Source: MGBC163016 sp964631345
GTDB lineage: Bacteria > Actinomycetota > Coriobacteriia > Coriobacteriales > Eggerthellaceae
Direction: 5' to 3'
Assembly (NCBI GenBank): GCA_964631345.1
Contig: CAZVWE010000002.1
Location: 62,001 to 126,000 of the forward strand
Length of the DNA: 64,000 nucleotides
Shown: positions 1 to 8,769 of the stretch, in pieces
Layout: the number at the start of each line of letters is the position of its first letter
Numbering within the stretch: position 1 is the stretch's first letter
The notes under the pieces: model-generated
The model's database searches: none
What the model was told of the DNA's origin: nothing
The model's input: the letters and a program-made list of their open reading frames with translations, nothing else
Position numbers and translations under genes: made by a program

Positions 1-5
1 AGCAT

Positions 6-338
6 ATGGAATGTGCTGTTGCAATACAGATCCTTCCTATGGATGCACCTGATGATGACGAGGTCTGTCGTGTAGTAGATGAGGTCATTGACTACATCAA
101 AACATGTCCGGTGACGTTATTTGTAGGGCCGTTCGAATCTACATTTGAAGGTGAATACGATGTATGCATGGATGTGCTTCGTGAGTGCGTGAAAGTTGCA
201 CATGATGCAGGGTCAGACAAAGTGATGGCGTATGCAAAGATCGATTACAGGCCGAACGGGGATTTGCTTCGTACGGAGAAAAAGGTTGGAAAATACGCCA
301 GTTTAAATGAATTATCAGGAATGGTAGATGCCTCTTAA
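6..338 (+). CDS. Thiamine-binding protein, YkoF/MTH1187 (DUF77) family
   Basis: This 110-residue protein resembles the small MTH1187/YkoF-type thiamine-binding family. Its N-terminal beta strand reads AIQILPM and a second strand carries GPFESTFEG, both typical of the fold. The family normally has about 100 residues, so the gene seems complete although it begins at base 6 and its ribosome binding site lies outside the window. It overlaps the permease gene by 11 bases and heads an ABC transporter operon, so it probably binds thiamine or its pyrimidine moiety in the cytoplasm. A sensor or salvage-carrier role is inference from context. Confidence 0.8.
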   Translation: MECAVAIQILPMDAPDDDEVCRVVDEVIDYIKTCPVTLFVGPFESTFEGEYDVCMDVLRECVKVAHDAGSDKVMAYAKIDYRPNGDLLRTEKKVGKYASLNELSGMVDAS

Positions 339-1131
339 AAGGTGGGTTCCACCTACAGCTACGATTGCAGGATTAATTTGTCTATGGCAGGTAGCCTGTT
401 CGTTTGGATGGGTGCCGTCTTTCATGCTTCCAAGTCCTGTAGATGTGACGTTGGCTTTTATAGATGACGCCGATCTAATTACATCGCATGCACTTACCAC
501 TCTTTCTGAAGCGGCACTTGGACTTGGGATTGGTGTAGCTATCGGGTTTTTAATCGCATGCTTAATGGAGCGATTTAGCGTTATTGATGCAGCTTTATCG
601 CCAATAGTTACTGTGTCTCAAACAATTCCTACTGTAGCTATTGCGCCACTTCTTGTTTTATGGCTTGGCTATGACATGCTGCCGAAGATCGTTTTGGTGG
701 CGCTCACAACATTTTTTCCAATAACCGTGGCGTTATCAAGTGGGTTTAAGTCTGCCGACCCGGATGCAATCGATCTTTTGCGCACCATGGGAGCAACCAG
801 GTTTCAAATATTTAGATATGCGAAGCTTCCTGCCGCAGCGGGGTCTTTTTTCGCAGGCCTTCGCATAAGTGCGACTTACGCAGTGGTTGGGGCTGTTGTT
901 GCGGAATGGCTCGGGGGTTTTCAGGGTCTTGGTGTGTATATGACAAGAGTTAGAAAATCGTATGACTACGCAAGCATGTTTGCGGCCATTGTCGTTATAG
1001 CTGTGGTTTCTTTGGCTTTGATGGGATTAACGAAATTACTTGAGCGGGTTTGCATGCCGTATCTTCGTTCAACTGAAAAAAATTCTGTTTACAAAAATGA
1101 AAATAGGGAAGGTAAATCTCATGATGAATAG
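328..1131 (+). CDS. thiX: ABC transporter permease, ThiX/SsuC-like (thiamine precursor uptake)
   Basis: This is a 267-residue inner-membrane permease of the SsuC/TauC/ThiX class. About six hydrophobic segments are visible (roughly residues 9-30, 54-82, 88-114, 121-140, 185-200 and 217-240). The cytoplasmic EAA-type loop around 148-170 contains DLLRTMGATRFQIF, which docks the ATPase. It lies between the thiamine-binding protein and a THI5-like binding protein, and overlaps both neighbours by 11 bases, so the four genes are translationally coupled. The family also serves sulfonates and taurine; the pyrimidine substrate is inferred from the neighbours. The symbol is tentative. Confidence 0.88.
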   Translation: MPLKRWVPPTATIAGLICLWQVACSFGWVPSFMLPSPVDVTLAFIDDADLITSHALTTLSEAALGLGIGVAIGFLIACLMERFSVIDAALSPIVTVSQTIPTVAIAPLLVLWLGYDMLPKIVLVALTTFFPITVALSSGFKSADPDAIDLLRTMGATRFQIFRYAKLPAAAGSFFAGLRISATYAVVGAVVAEWLGGFQGLGVYMTRVRKSYDYASMFAAIVVIAVVSLALMGLTKLLERVCMPYLRSTEKNSVYKNENREGKSHDE

Positions 1132-2194
1132 ACAAATTGTGGCAACTTGGAAGGGTGCTACAGCGGCTTTTATTGCAGCGGCGTTTATTGGCATTATTGC
1201 AATATGTGGATTAATTTGCGGATGCTCAAGCCAGCGTGATGCATCCTCTAATTCAGGCGCAACCAACGAATCGTCTGCGGACAAGGATTTAACCAAAATA
1301 GACTTTGTTCTTGACTACACGCCAAATACAAATCACACAGGAATATATGTTGCTATAGAAGAAGGCTATTACGCAGAGGAAGGTCTAGACGTTTCAGTTA
1401 TTCAGCCTCCGGAGGACGGTGCTGATGCTTTGGTTGCATCAGGTAAGGCTCAGCTCGGAATGAGCTATCAAGATGTTATGGCAAATTATTTAGGCTCAGA
1501 TGATCCTTTGCCAGTAACTGCTGTAGCGGCGGTAATACAACACAATACATCGGGTATTGTGAGTACAGAGTCCGCAGACATCACGCGTCCAAAGGACATG
1601 GAAGGCAAGCGTTATGCTACATGGAACCAAAACGTTGAGCAGGCGATCGTAAAAACCGTTGTTGAGAAAGATGGTGGAGATTTTTCTTTGGTAGATCTTG
1701 TTCCTATTGGAAATTCCGATGAGGTATCAGGACTTAAAGCGGACATGTTTGATGCTAGTTGGTGCTATGAAGCATGGGCCTACCAAAATGCAGTTGTTCA
1801 AGAATACCCAGTTAATTACTTTAGCTTTATATCCATTGACCCGACTTTTGATTTTTATACTCCAGTGATAATTGCAAATGACGATTTTTTGGCAAATGAC
1901 CCAGATACTGTACGTGCATTTCTTGCCGCCACTCAAAAAGGTTATGAATTTGCAGCTGAACACCCGGATGAGGCGGCTCAAATTCTAGTAGATGCGGTAC
2001 CTGAGCTTGATTACGATTTGATTTTGGCATCCCAGCGCTATTTGGCAGATAAATATATAGATGATGCGCCGTCGTGGGGCGTATTCGATTCCAGCAGATG
2101 GAATGTATTTTATGAGTGGATGAATGAAGAGGGACTTACCGAAAAGCAATTGCCATTAGACACAGCGTTTACAAATGAGTACTTACCACAATAG
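1121..2194 (+). CDS. thiY: Substrate-binding lipoprotein, NMT1/THI5-like (ThiY)
   Basis: The product is a 357-residue lipoprotein that presents substrate to the permease. The open frame extends upstream, but the ATG at 1121 has a GGGAAGG ribosome site just before it, and the following residues form a signal peptide ending in the lipobox ICGC. The mature part opens with the family hallmark strand IDFVLDYTPNTNHTG and continues with AIEEGYYAEEGLDV and the GADALVASGKAQLG motif seen in NMT1/THI5-like binding proteins for hydroxymethylpyrimidine-type thiamine precursors. A riboflavin or taurine ligand is possible but less likely next to a thiamine-binding protein. Confidence 0.88.
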   Translation: MMNRQIVATWKGATAAFIAAAFIGIIAICGLICGCSSQRDASSNSGATNESSADKDLTKIDFVLDYTPNTNHTGIYVAIEEGYYAEEGLDVSVIQPPEDGADALVASGKAQLGMSYQDVMANYLGSDDPLPVTAVAAVIQHNTSGIVSTESADITRPKDMEGKRYATWNQNVEQAIVKTVVEKDGGDFSLVDLVPIGNSDEVSGLKADMFDASWCYEAWAYQNAVVQEYPVNYFSFISIDPTFDFYTPVIIANDDFLANDPDTVRAFLAATQKGYEFAAEHPDEAAQILVDAVPELDYDLILASQRYLADKYIDDAPSWGVFDSSRWNVFYEWMNEEGLTEKQLPLDTAFTNEYLPQ

Positions 2195-2202
2195 GTGTAA
2201 AT

Positions 2203-2946
2203 ATGCAGCCAAAGCTTGAGGCATACGACATATCATTTTCATGGGATGGCAGGAAAGTTTTAAGTCACATCTCTTTTTCTGTAGAGCCTGGAGAAATGCT
2301 TTGCATTGTAGGGCGCTCAGGAACTGGAAAGACAACCTTATTTCACATTCTTGCAGGGCTTGAAATCCCTGATTCTGGGAAAGTGCTAATCGATGGGCAC
2401 GATGCTACTGGTATGCCTGGTCGAGTGAGTTATATGCTTCAAAAGGACTTGCTTTTTCAAGAACGCAAAATTTTGGATAACGTTTGTCTGCCATTATTAA
2501 TTAGAGGCAAAAACAAAAAGGAAGCCCGTGCTTGCGCAAAAGGGTTCTTTCCTCAATTTGGACTAAGTGGTTTTGAAGATTCTTATCCAAGTCAACTCTC
2601 AGGTGGCATGAGGCAACGAGCCGCACTTTTGCGCACATATCTTATGGATAACGACGTAGTTTTGCTAGATGAACCTTTTAGTGCACTTGATGCAATCACT
2701 CGGATGGAGCTTCGTGAGTGGTTTCTTAAAATGATGGGTGATCTGAGCCTTACGGGGCTTCTGATCACCCATGATGTTGATGAAGCTATTGCCCTTGGTG
2801 ATAAGGTGGCTGTTTTAGGGAATAACCCATCAACCATACTAAGCATTGAGGACATACCTGTTTCGCACAACGATCGCAAAGATTTCATGCTTTCAGATGA
2901 CGCACTTTCAATAAAACGAAAGCTTCTTTTGCTTTTGGGCGCATAG
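2203..2946 (+). CDS. thiZ: ABC transporter ATP-binding protein (ThiZ-like)
   Basis: This 247-residue ATPase energises the thiamine-precursor transporter. It has Walker A GRSGTGKT (37-44), a Q-loop glutamine at about 80, the signature LSGGM (132-136), Walker B VVLLDEP (152-158), a D-loop SALD and a switch histidine in THDVDEA (His190). It starts 8 bases after the binding-protein gene with AGGTG as ribosome site, making it the last gene of the operon. It faces the antiporter gene on the other strand with only 17 bases between stops and no obvious terminator. Confidence 0.9.
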   Translation: MQPKLEAYDISFSWDGRKVLSHISFSVEPGEMLCIVGRSGTGKTTLFHILAGLEIPDSGKVLIDGHDATGMPGRVSYMLQKDLLFQERKILDNVCLPLLIRGKNKKEARACAKGFFPQFGLSGFEDSYPSQLSGGMRQRAALLRTYLMDNDVVLLDEPFSALDAITRMELREWFLKMMGDLSLTGLLITHDVDEAIALGDKVAVLGNNPSTILSIEDIPVSHNDRKDFMLSDDALSIKRKLLLLLGA

Positions 2947-2963
2947 GCCTCTGTCAGTTTTAT

Positions 2964-5084
2964 CTATCCATCTAGATACATTTGCATGGCATATACACGT
3001 TGACGAAGTTCGTGCGCAATTGAAGGGCTGATTTCGTTTTTTTCGCTTAGGTGTCTAATGTTGTCTAACTCAATTGACAAAACAGTTGCATCAACTTCAT
3101 CTGAATATCTGAGAGCTTTTATAAGTTGGGTTTTGAATTGCGGTTTCATACCTGACGGGAGTTTTTCGTGTGTTTGAATGTCAAGATTAGTTGTATCTTT
3201 TTGCTCAAAGTCTTGGCCGTAGTTTATTCTTCCCCAAAGAGAATTAAGGGCAACAATATGAGCGGAATGCAGGATTTCGGCAGCGCGCTTTTTATCGTTG
3301 TCTTCATCAATAATGTCTTGCAGATAATTGAGCGCTACATGTTCTAGCTCGATAGCGAAGATGCATGCATCGTAATAGACTTTTTCGTCTTCCGATTTGT
3401 AGTTGTCTTTAAAGTCTGTGTCTGACCAAGCCATAGCGATTCGGCCAAATATATTATGGAAACGCGATCCTACTTTCATGCCTTGGCCGTGATAACCAAG
3501 CGATGCTCTGATGTTTCGAATTGCTTCATAGTATGGAAGGCGACTTCTGATTGTGTCTCCTAGGTCTTTATCGTAGTAATTCACCTGAAGTTCTTCAGCG
3601 CGTTTTTGTTGAAGCTTTAGAACTTCAGCTGATAATTTGTTCATAATAGCGCCATCAGGGTCATTGCTTACCTGTTCTCTAACAAGCCTGGATTGGTATT
3701 TTGCGAGAGCTGCACTAAGTGCTGGGGTGTATTCGGGGTAGTTTCCGCTGTCGAGTCGTTGCTTGATTTCTTTAATAGTTGCTTCCAGGACTATCACTAT
3801 GGCCTGGTGAATATCCTTGTCGTTTGCTGAGGATTTTTTGGGAGCTAGAACTGGCAATACAAAGTTTGCGAGAAGCAGTGTTATGAGGATTACATTTGCT
3901 GCAAGAACGATTAGTAGATCTCGTTCTGGAAATGCGCCACCTCCATTTAAAAACATTGGTATTGTGAAAACTACAGAAAGCGTAATTGCGCCTTTAGGTC
4001 CTGAAAGCGTCATGACACATGCACTTTTAGTGACGGATTTGATCCATCCCTTTTTTCGCTCTTTTGCTGAGTGAATAATTTCCATCGCTAAAAGCCATAG
4101 CATTCTGCATCCAAGGACAAGACCTGTCCCAAGAAGCGAAAGCCCAATTACCGATAGCACAGAATATCTTTCTGCAAGTGCTGAGTAAAAGACATTAGGC
4201 AGTTGCATGCCAAGCATTGTGAAAATAATTCCATTAATCAAAAAGACTATAACGCGCCAAAAGTTGTTAGACACGGTTTCGCGTTTTGCTGCATCCACAG
4301 ATAAAAGTTTGGGGGTAGGTTCAGATATAACCAAACCAGCAGCAACTACTGCAAGTATTCCGCTGACTCCTATCCATTCAGAGAGCATAAAGACCAAAAA
4401 CGGTGTGAATACTTCATAAAGAACATGGACAACAGTGTCTTCATAACCAAAGTGGCGAAGTGTTTTCATGCTTAAAAGTGCTATTGCGCCGCACAGAACT
4501 CCCAATGCAATGCCACCAAAGAACTGAATGAGGAAGCTCTCCGATGCATCAAGTGCAGAAAAAGAGCCTGTGACAACCGCCGCAATTGCAAATTGGAATG
4601 AAACAACGCCGGCTGCATCATTCATTAATGATTCGCCGTTTAGTAGAGCACGCTCTCTGTGTTGGAGTCCAACCCGAGAGCCCAAAGCATCGACTGCAGT
4701 TGCATCCGTTGGGGCTATAGCAGCGGCAAATGCAAATGCTGCAGCCAGAGGCATGGTTGGCACAACAAGGTTCATCACCCACCCTGTTACGAAAATAGTT
4801 GCAAGTACAAGTCCAATGGCCAAGGATGCAATGGCACCCTTGTTTTCCCAAAGCGATTTTTTAGACATAGTTCGAGCTTCGTTAAAAAGCAAAGGCGCGA
4901 TAAACAACATAAGAAAAAGATCAGAACTTACACTTATTCCATTGATTGCAGGCACTAGCATAGCAATTACAAATCCAACCAAGATTTGGATTAAAGGAAG
5001 TGCAACTTTTTGTACAAATTTCCCAATAACAGACGATGCAATAACGCAAGCAAAAATTATTAGTATTAGTTTCATAATTTCCAT
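2964..5084 (-). CDS. Na+/H+ antiporter, CPA1 (NhaP/NHE) family
   Basis: The product is a 706-residue sodium or potassium/proton exchanger. The first 430 or so residues are 10-12 hydrophobic helices and contain the CPA1 motifs APTDATAVDAL and NGESLMNDAAG, whose acidic residues carry the ions. The last 280 residues are hydrophilic and helical, a cytoplasmic regulatory tail like those of bacterial NHE-type antiporters. Two start codons are possible, at 5084 and at 5075; the second has GGA before it and gives a protein three residues shorter. It stands alone, divergent from sufC and convergent with the transporter operon. Confidence 0.9.
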   Translation of the reverse strand: MEIMKLILIIFACVIASSVIGKFVQKVALPLIQILVGFVIAMLVPAINGISVSSDLFLMLFIAPLLFNEARTMSKKSLWENKGAIASLAIGLVLATIFVTGWVMNLVVPTMPLAAAFAFAAAIAPTDATAVDALGSRVGLQHRERALLNGESLMNDAAGVVSFQFAIAAVVTGSFSALDASESFLIQFFGGIALGVLCGAIALLSMKTLRHFGYEDTVVHVLYEVFTPFLVFMLSEWIGVSGILAVVAAGLVISEPTPKLLSVDAAKRETVSNNFWRVIVFLINGIIFTMLGMQLPNVFYSALAERYSVLSVIGLSLLGTGLVLGCRMLWLLAMEIIHSAKERKKGWIKSVTKSACVMTLSGPKGAITLSVVFTIPMFLNGGGAFPERDLLIVLAANVILITLLLANFVLPVLAPKKSSANDKDIHQAIVIVLEATIKEIKQRLDSGNYPEYTPALSAALAKYQSRLVREQVSNDPDGAIMNKLSAEVLKLQQKRAEELQVNYYDKDLGDTIRSRLPYYEAIRNIRASLGYHGQGMKVGSRFHNIFGRIAMAWSDTDFKDNYKSEDEKVYYDACIFAIELEHVALNYLQDIIDEDNDKKRAAEILHSAHIVALNSLWGRINYGQDFEQKDTTNLDIQTHEKLPSGMKPQFKTQLIKALRYSDEVDATVLSIELDNIRHLSEKNEISPSIAHELRQRVYAMQMYLDG

Positions 5085-5250
5085 GCGGGATGGTTGCCTA
5101 TCTGAAATTGAAGTTTTTGGATCGTTTCCTTATGTTTTCTCTCAGAATATTGCCCATATACGGCATAAAGTTTGCGAAAGGGTGCTTGATTCCGAATTGC
5201 ATACATTACGTTTCAAAAAATACTAAAAAGTAAACATTTGAAATGAGTTA

Positions 5251-5278
5251 TTGTCTATGTCTTTAATAGCGGTAGAAT
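5251..5278 (+). promoter_or_regulatory. Candidate sigma-70 promoter for the sufC operon
   Basis: TTGTCT (5251-5256) and TAGAAT (5273-5278) are separated by 16 bases and lie about 95 bases before the sufC start. The -10 matches consensus at five of six positions and the -35 at four of six. The rest of the 289-base divergent gap (5085-5373) holds nothing else I can name. Confidence 0.35.
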
Positions 5279-5373
5279 CCGTTCTGATAAACGATAGATT
5301 TGTGCATGTTTGCGTATGATGTTGGTTTGATACATTTTGAAGTAAGCATGGTGCAGAAGTTTTTAGGAGAGAA

Positions 5374-6150
5374 ATGTTAGAGATAAAAGATTTGGTCTTT
5401 GAAGTTCCCATGGAAGGTGATAGCTCTAAGACTAAAAGAATCATTGACAACTTATCGCTTGAGGTACCTGACGATAAGTTTATTGTTATTACAGGCCCAA
5501 ATGGTGGTGGTAAATCAACTCTAGCCAAATTGGTTATGGGTATCGAAAAACCAACTTCTGGAAAGATTTTCTTTGATGGTGAAGATATCACCGATGTCTC
5601 CATTACAGACAGAGCACGAGCTGGCATTGGTTATGGCTTTCAGCAACCTGCACGTTTTAAAGGGATGACTGTTAAAAAACTTTTAGATATTGCGGCAGGA
5701 AAGAAGCTTCCTATGCTTACCTGCAATGAGTATCTGGCTAAGGTTGGACTTTGTTCAGCAAATTACCTTACACGTGAAGTGGATAAAAACCTTTCCGGTG
5801 GTGAAGTGAAGCGCATTGAGATCGCAACTATGCTTGCTAGAAACCCTAGGCTTGCGATTTATGATGAGCCGGAAGCTGGTATTGATCTTTGGAGCTTTGA
5901 TCGTCTCACGGAGACTTTTAAGGACATCCATGAGATGGAAGATGGAAATTCGATCGTTATCATCTCTCATCAGGAAAGAATTATTGCACTTGCTGATGAG
6001 GTAATGGTTTTACGTGAAGGCAAAATAGTTGAGACTGGTACACCTGAAGATATTATGCCAAAGCTTGGGTTTGTCGCAAAAGGCATAAATGGATGCCAGC
6101 TATCTGAACCAATTGATTTGCATCTAACAGAAATTCCAACAACCTGCTAA
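5374..6150 (+). CDS. sufC: Fe-S cluster assembly ATPase SufC (SMS-type)
   Basis: This 258-residue ABC-type ATPase drives Fe-S cluster building on its SufB-like partner. Walker A GPNGGGKST is at 41-49, the signature LSGGEVKR at 140-147, Walker B AIYDEPEAG at 161-169 and the switch histidine at 199. The stretch YGFQQPARFKGMTV and the IDLWSF loop are typical of SufC, not of importers. AGGAG stands five bases before the ATG. It is followed by a single short SufB/SufD protein, which matches the two-gene minimal SUF-like (SMS) arrangement of anaerobes. No cysteine desulfurase or SufU is in the window. Confidence 0.93.
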   Translation: MLEIKDLVFEVPMEGDSSKTKRIIDNLSLEVPDDKFIVITGPNGGGKSTLAKLVMGIEKPTSGKIFFDGEDITDVSITDRARAGIGYGFQQPARFKGMTVKKLLDIAAGKKLPMLTCNEYLAKVGLCSANYLTREVDKNLSGGEVKRIEIATMLARNPRLAIYDEPEAGIDLWSFDRLTETFKDIHEMEDGNSIVIISHQERIIALADEVMVLREGKIVETGTPEDIMPKLGFVAKGINGCQLSEPIDLHLTEIPTTC

Positions 6151-6197
6151 TCGGGTTTGATTAATTCATTAACTAGTTTGATATCAAAGGATTAAAG

Positions 6198-7127
6198 ATG
6201 ACCAAGACAATAACACCAATAGACGAAGAGCTATTAGCTGCGATAACAAATATTCATGGGATGCCGAAAGGTGCGTTCAATATCAGAAAGGATGGCGAAC
6301 TGGTTGAGCGCCATTCATCTGCCAATATTGAGATATCCACGAAGACAGATAACCCAGGAATTGATATACACATCAAACCAGGCACTAAGGGAGAGACTGT
6401 TTTTATTCCTGTAATCGTTACACAATCAGGTCTTCGCGATGTTGTGTACAACACCTTCTATATTGGAGATGATTGTGATATCACAATCATCGCAGGATGT
6501 GGAATCCATAACTCAAGCCATGCTGCAGCTGAACATGATGGCATTCATACTTTTTACTGTGGCAAAAACTCTCATGTGAAATATGTTGAAAAGCATTATG
6601 GAGAAGGGGAGGGAACAGGAGATCGTATTCTCAACCCTGTTACTAAGGTATACCTTGATGAAGGTGCATTTTGCGAAATGGAGATGATTCAACTTCGTGG
6701 AGTTACGTCAACCATTCGCGATACAGACGCAGAATTAGGTCCCGCTTCAAAGTTAATATTGACCGAGAAATTGCTCACACACGATTCTCAGGTCGCAACA
6801 TCGAATATGGATATTCGCCTTAAAGGTGAAGACTCAAGTGTTCAGGTAATCTCGCGTTCTGTTGCACAGGATGAATCAATCCAAACTTTTAATCCATTAG
6901 TAGTTGGTGAGTGTGCTTGCAGAGGACATGTTCAGTGTGACGCAATTATCATGGGAAATGCAAAGGTAAAGGCTATCCCTGGAATTGAAGCTGCAAGTGA
7001 AGATGCAATGCTTGTACACGAGGCTGCAATTGGAAAGATTGCTGGAGACCAAATAATTAAACTTATGACATTAGGTCTTACAGAAGAAGAGGCTGAAGAA
7101 GAGATTCTGGAGGATTTCTTGAACTAA
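6198..7127 (+). CDS. sufB: Short SufB/SufD family Fe-S scaffold protein (SmsB-like)
   Basis: The 309-residue product is the presumed scaffold on which SufC assembles Fe-S clusters. It lacks the N-terminal region of classical SufB (about 470 residues) and keeps the beta-helix core with IIAGCGIHNSS, then the C-terminal block HEAAIGKIAGDQ followed by LGLTEEEAEEE, which is the SufC-contact region. Cysteines in DDCDI, AGCGI, FCEME and ECACRGHVQC are candidate ligands. AAAGGA lies seven bases before the start, and the gap to sufC is 47 bases. One short protein replacing the SufB-SufD pair is the hallmark of the minimal system. Confidence 0.9.
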   Translation: MTKTITPIDEELLAAITNIHGMPKGAFNIRKDGELVERHSSANIEISTKTDNPGIDIHIKPGTKGETVFIPVIVTQSGLRDVVYNTFYIGDDCDITIIAGCGIHNSSHAAAEHDGIHTFYCGKNSHVKYVEKHYGEGEGTGDRILNPVTKVYLDEGAFCEMEMIQLRGVTSTIRDTDAELGPASKLILTEKLLTHDSQVATSNMDIRLKGEDSSVQVISRSVAQDESIQTFNPLVVGECACRGHVQCDAIIMGNAKVKAIPGIEAASEDAMLVHEAAIGKIAGDQIIKLMTLGLTEEEAEEEILEDFLN

Positions 7128-7157
7128 TTGATAGCCTCTTAAGGTTGGGGGGTGAAT

Positions 7158-7784
7158 ATGCGTCGCATTGATTGGAAGAATAAACTTCTAAACGATGAGT
7201 GGGTTATCCGGATTAATAGCACCACTCTGTTTTTCTTTGCCTCCCTTGCCATAGCCTTTCTTACTGCCTTTGTGATTATATCCACAGTGGCTTCTCCTGT
7301 AAGCTCAGCTACGCAGACTGCACTTCCAGATACTTCAGGTGCTGTAGCAAACGACAAAGGGACTGCCGTATCTGAGGATATAGAAAATATGACCGACGCT
7401 GATCAAACTGCTGCTTTTGAATCGACTGATCAAAGTGGCGTATCAGATACTGTATCTACGATAAGCGCTCATCCTACTTTTTTACCAGCTGGTCAAACAG
7501 CCACCATGACAAGCGATCAATCCGATGGAAAGACCGTATATATCGCATCTCAAGCAACACCACTTGCTAGAGGTGTGTCAGCAATGAAGGCACAATCAGA
7601 AAAAGAGGCGGCAGATCAACTCGCACAAATGTCAGGAACCCAATTCACCGTGACTGTTGTGCTGACAATTTGTGTGATAGGACTAGTTCTTTCAATTGGG
7701 TGCATGCTTTTAGTGATTGCATATAGAAAAAGTAAGCTTCAATCTGCTTCCATAGAAGAGGTTGAAGCTACTTTTATCGAGTAG
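7158..7784 (+). CDS. Membrane protein of unknown function, Ser/Thr/Asp-rich outer segment
   Basis: I do not recognise this protein of about 208 residues. A GTG at 7152 is in frame, but the GGGGGTG ribosome site fits the ATG at 7158. It has a hydrophobic helix near residues 22-46, a polar low-complexity stretch rich in Ser, Thr, Asp and Gln (about 48-160), and a second helix near 165-190 followed by a basic tail YRKSKL. Both ends should be cytoplasmic with the polar part outside. It follows the suf pair by 30 bases and shares its terminator, but nothing in it suggests Fe-S work. It may simply be co-transcribed. Confidence 0.8.
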   Translation: MRRIDWKNKLLNDEWVIRINSTTLFFFASLAIAFLTAFVIISTVASPVSSATQTALPDTSGAVANDKGTAVSEDIENMTDADQTAAFESTDQSGVSDTVSTISAHPTFLPAGQTATMTSDQSDGKTVYIASQATPLARGVSAMKAQSEKEAADQLAQMSGTQFTVTVVLTICVIGLVLSIGCMLLVIAYRKSKLQSASIEEVEATFIE

Positions 7785-7844
7785 TTTTTAATCTAGTTCT
7801 TTATATCGCCCTATTGTTCTATTTATCCCAGGCAATAAAAACCC

Positions 7845-7866
7845 AAACCACTTCGCGTGGTTTTTT
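7845..7866. terminator. Bidirectional rho-independent terminator
   Basis: AAACCAC (7845-7851) pairs with GTGGTTT (7857-7863) around the loop TTCGC. A T run (7861-7866) follows on the plus strand, and an A-rich stretch precedes it, giving a U tract on the minus strand. It separates the convergent suf operon and methyltransferase operon. Confidence 0.8.
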
Positions 7867-7905
7867 GAGTGTGAGAAAATTCCCGTTCGGGGAGATATAT
7901 GCATT

Positions 7906-8769
7906 TTAAGTGCAGCGAATTAGATGATCATTGAGCCATGTCTTTAAATTGTGTTCTAGCTTGTAGTTTGTATTCTGTAGGTCTGTATTTTGCGAGTCAC
8001 TGTCATCAATTGCATATCTATCAATCATGGCTAAGTACTTTTTATATGCAGCGTCAAAGCTTTCGAACACATCATTTCTGTATGTTGTTATATAGGACAG
8101 TGTGGGCATGTATCCCATATCCATAAGTATGGCGATTACATATGTACTATCGTAGCTTGGGTGTATTGGAATACCAATTTGGCGCAATGCTGCGTCATCA
8201 TTTCTGGGGGATGAGCCATATGCCACGCTGATACATATACGCCTACGTGCCGTACTGGTTAGCTTAGCCAAAGCGCCTTGTAAATCAGAAGTGGCTATGG
8301 AGCGAGATGATATGCAAACATCAACACTATTTTCTTTGATACCTTTTTCTGTCCAGTTATCGTCCCAGGATAGATGCTTGATCTCGATGTTATTCTTGCA
8401 TTGTTTGTCTGGATTGCATTGGTTTTGAAGGCCTTGAAGCATTTCTTTTGAGAAATCGGCAGCGATAACTTTATGCCCATTTTTTGCAAGAGGTAAGGCA
8501 AGATTTCCCTTACCGCATCCCATATCTAGGACGCTTTCGTTTGGAAGGATCTTGGCAAGGCTTAAAAACTGATCGGTGTATTTATCTGGTTGATCTTTTT
8601 CCGTATAGGTTTTAGCTCGTATATCCCAAAAATCCGAGTCATGATCTTCTGACTTCACGGATTGCTTTTTCTGCCAAAGCTCATTCCAGTCTTTTGCAGT
8701 AAGAGGGAAAGTATCACACACATTTAATGAGTGCTCGTATGGTTGCAAATGCTGTTTTTGCATCATCAT
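7906..8769 (-). CDS. Class I SAM-dependent methyltransferase
   Basis: This 287-residue enzyme has the Rossmann SAM-binding motif VLDMGCGKGN (80-89), an acidic strand end in VIAADFS (101-107) and a later motif VDVCISSRS. An N-terminal extension of about 65 residues and the C-terminal part do not point me to a substrate. The first three codons are ATG, so the exact start is uncertain. The start overlaps the stop of the lipoprotein gene by four bases (ATGA), making it the last gene of a three-gene minus-strand operon with a lipoprotein and a membrane flippase-like protein. Confidence 0.85.
   Translation of the reverse strand: MMMQKQHLQPYEHSLNVCDTFPLTAKDWNELWQKKQSVKSEDHDSDFWDIRAKTYTEKDQPDKYTDQFLSLAKILPNESVLDMGCGKGNLALPLAKNGHKVIAADFSKEMLQGLQNQCNPDKQCKNNIEIKHLSWDDNWTEKGIKENSVDVCISSRSIATSDLQGALAKLTSTARRRICISVAYGSSPRNDDAALRQIGIPIHPSYDSTYVIAILMDMGYMPTLSYITTYRNDVFESFDAAYKKYLAMIDRYAIDDSDSQNTDLQNTNYKLEHNLKTWLNDHLIRCT

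Noticed and set aside
2960..2980. TATCTA/TAGATA repeat as a terminator between convergent genes
   Set aside because: Six A/T-rich pairs are too weak, and the left arm lies in the stop region without a T run.
4528..5226. Plus-strand ORF of 232 residues over the antiporter gene
   Set aside because: It is the antisense shadow of the antiporter N-terminus, has no ribosome site, and its composition (Ala/Thr/Ser) mirrors membrane-helix codons.
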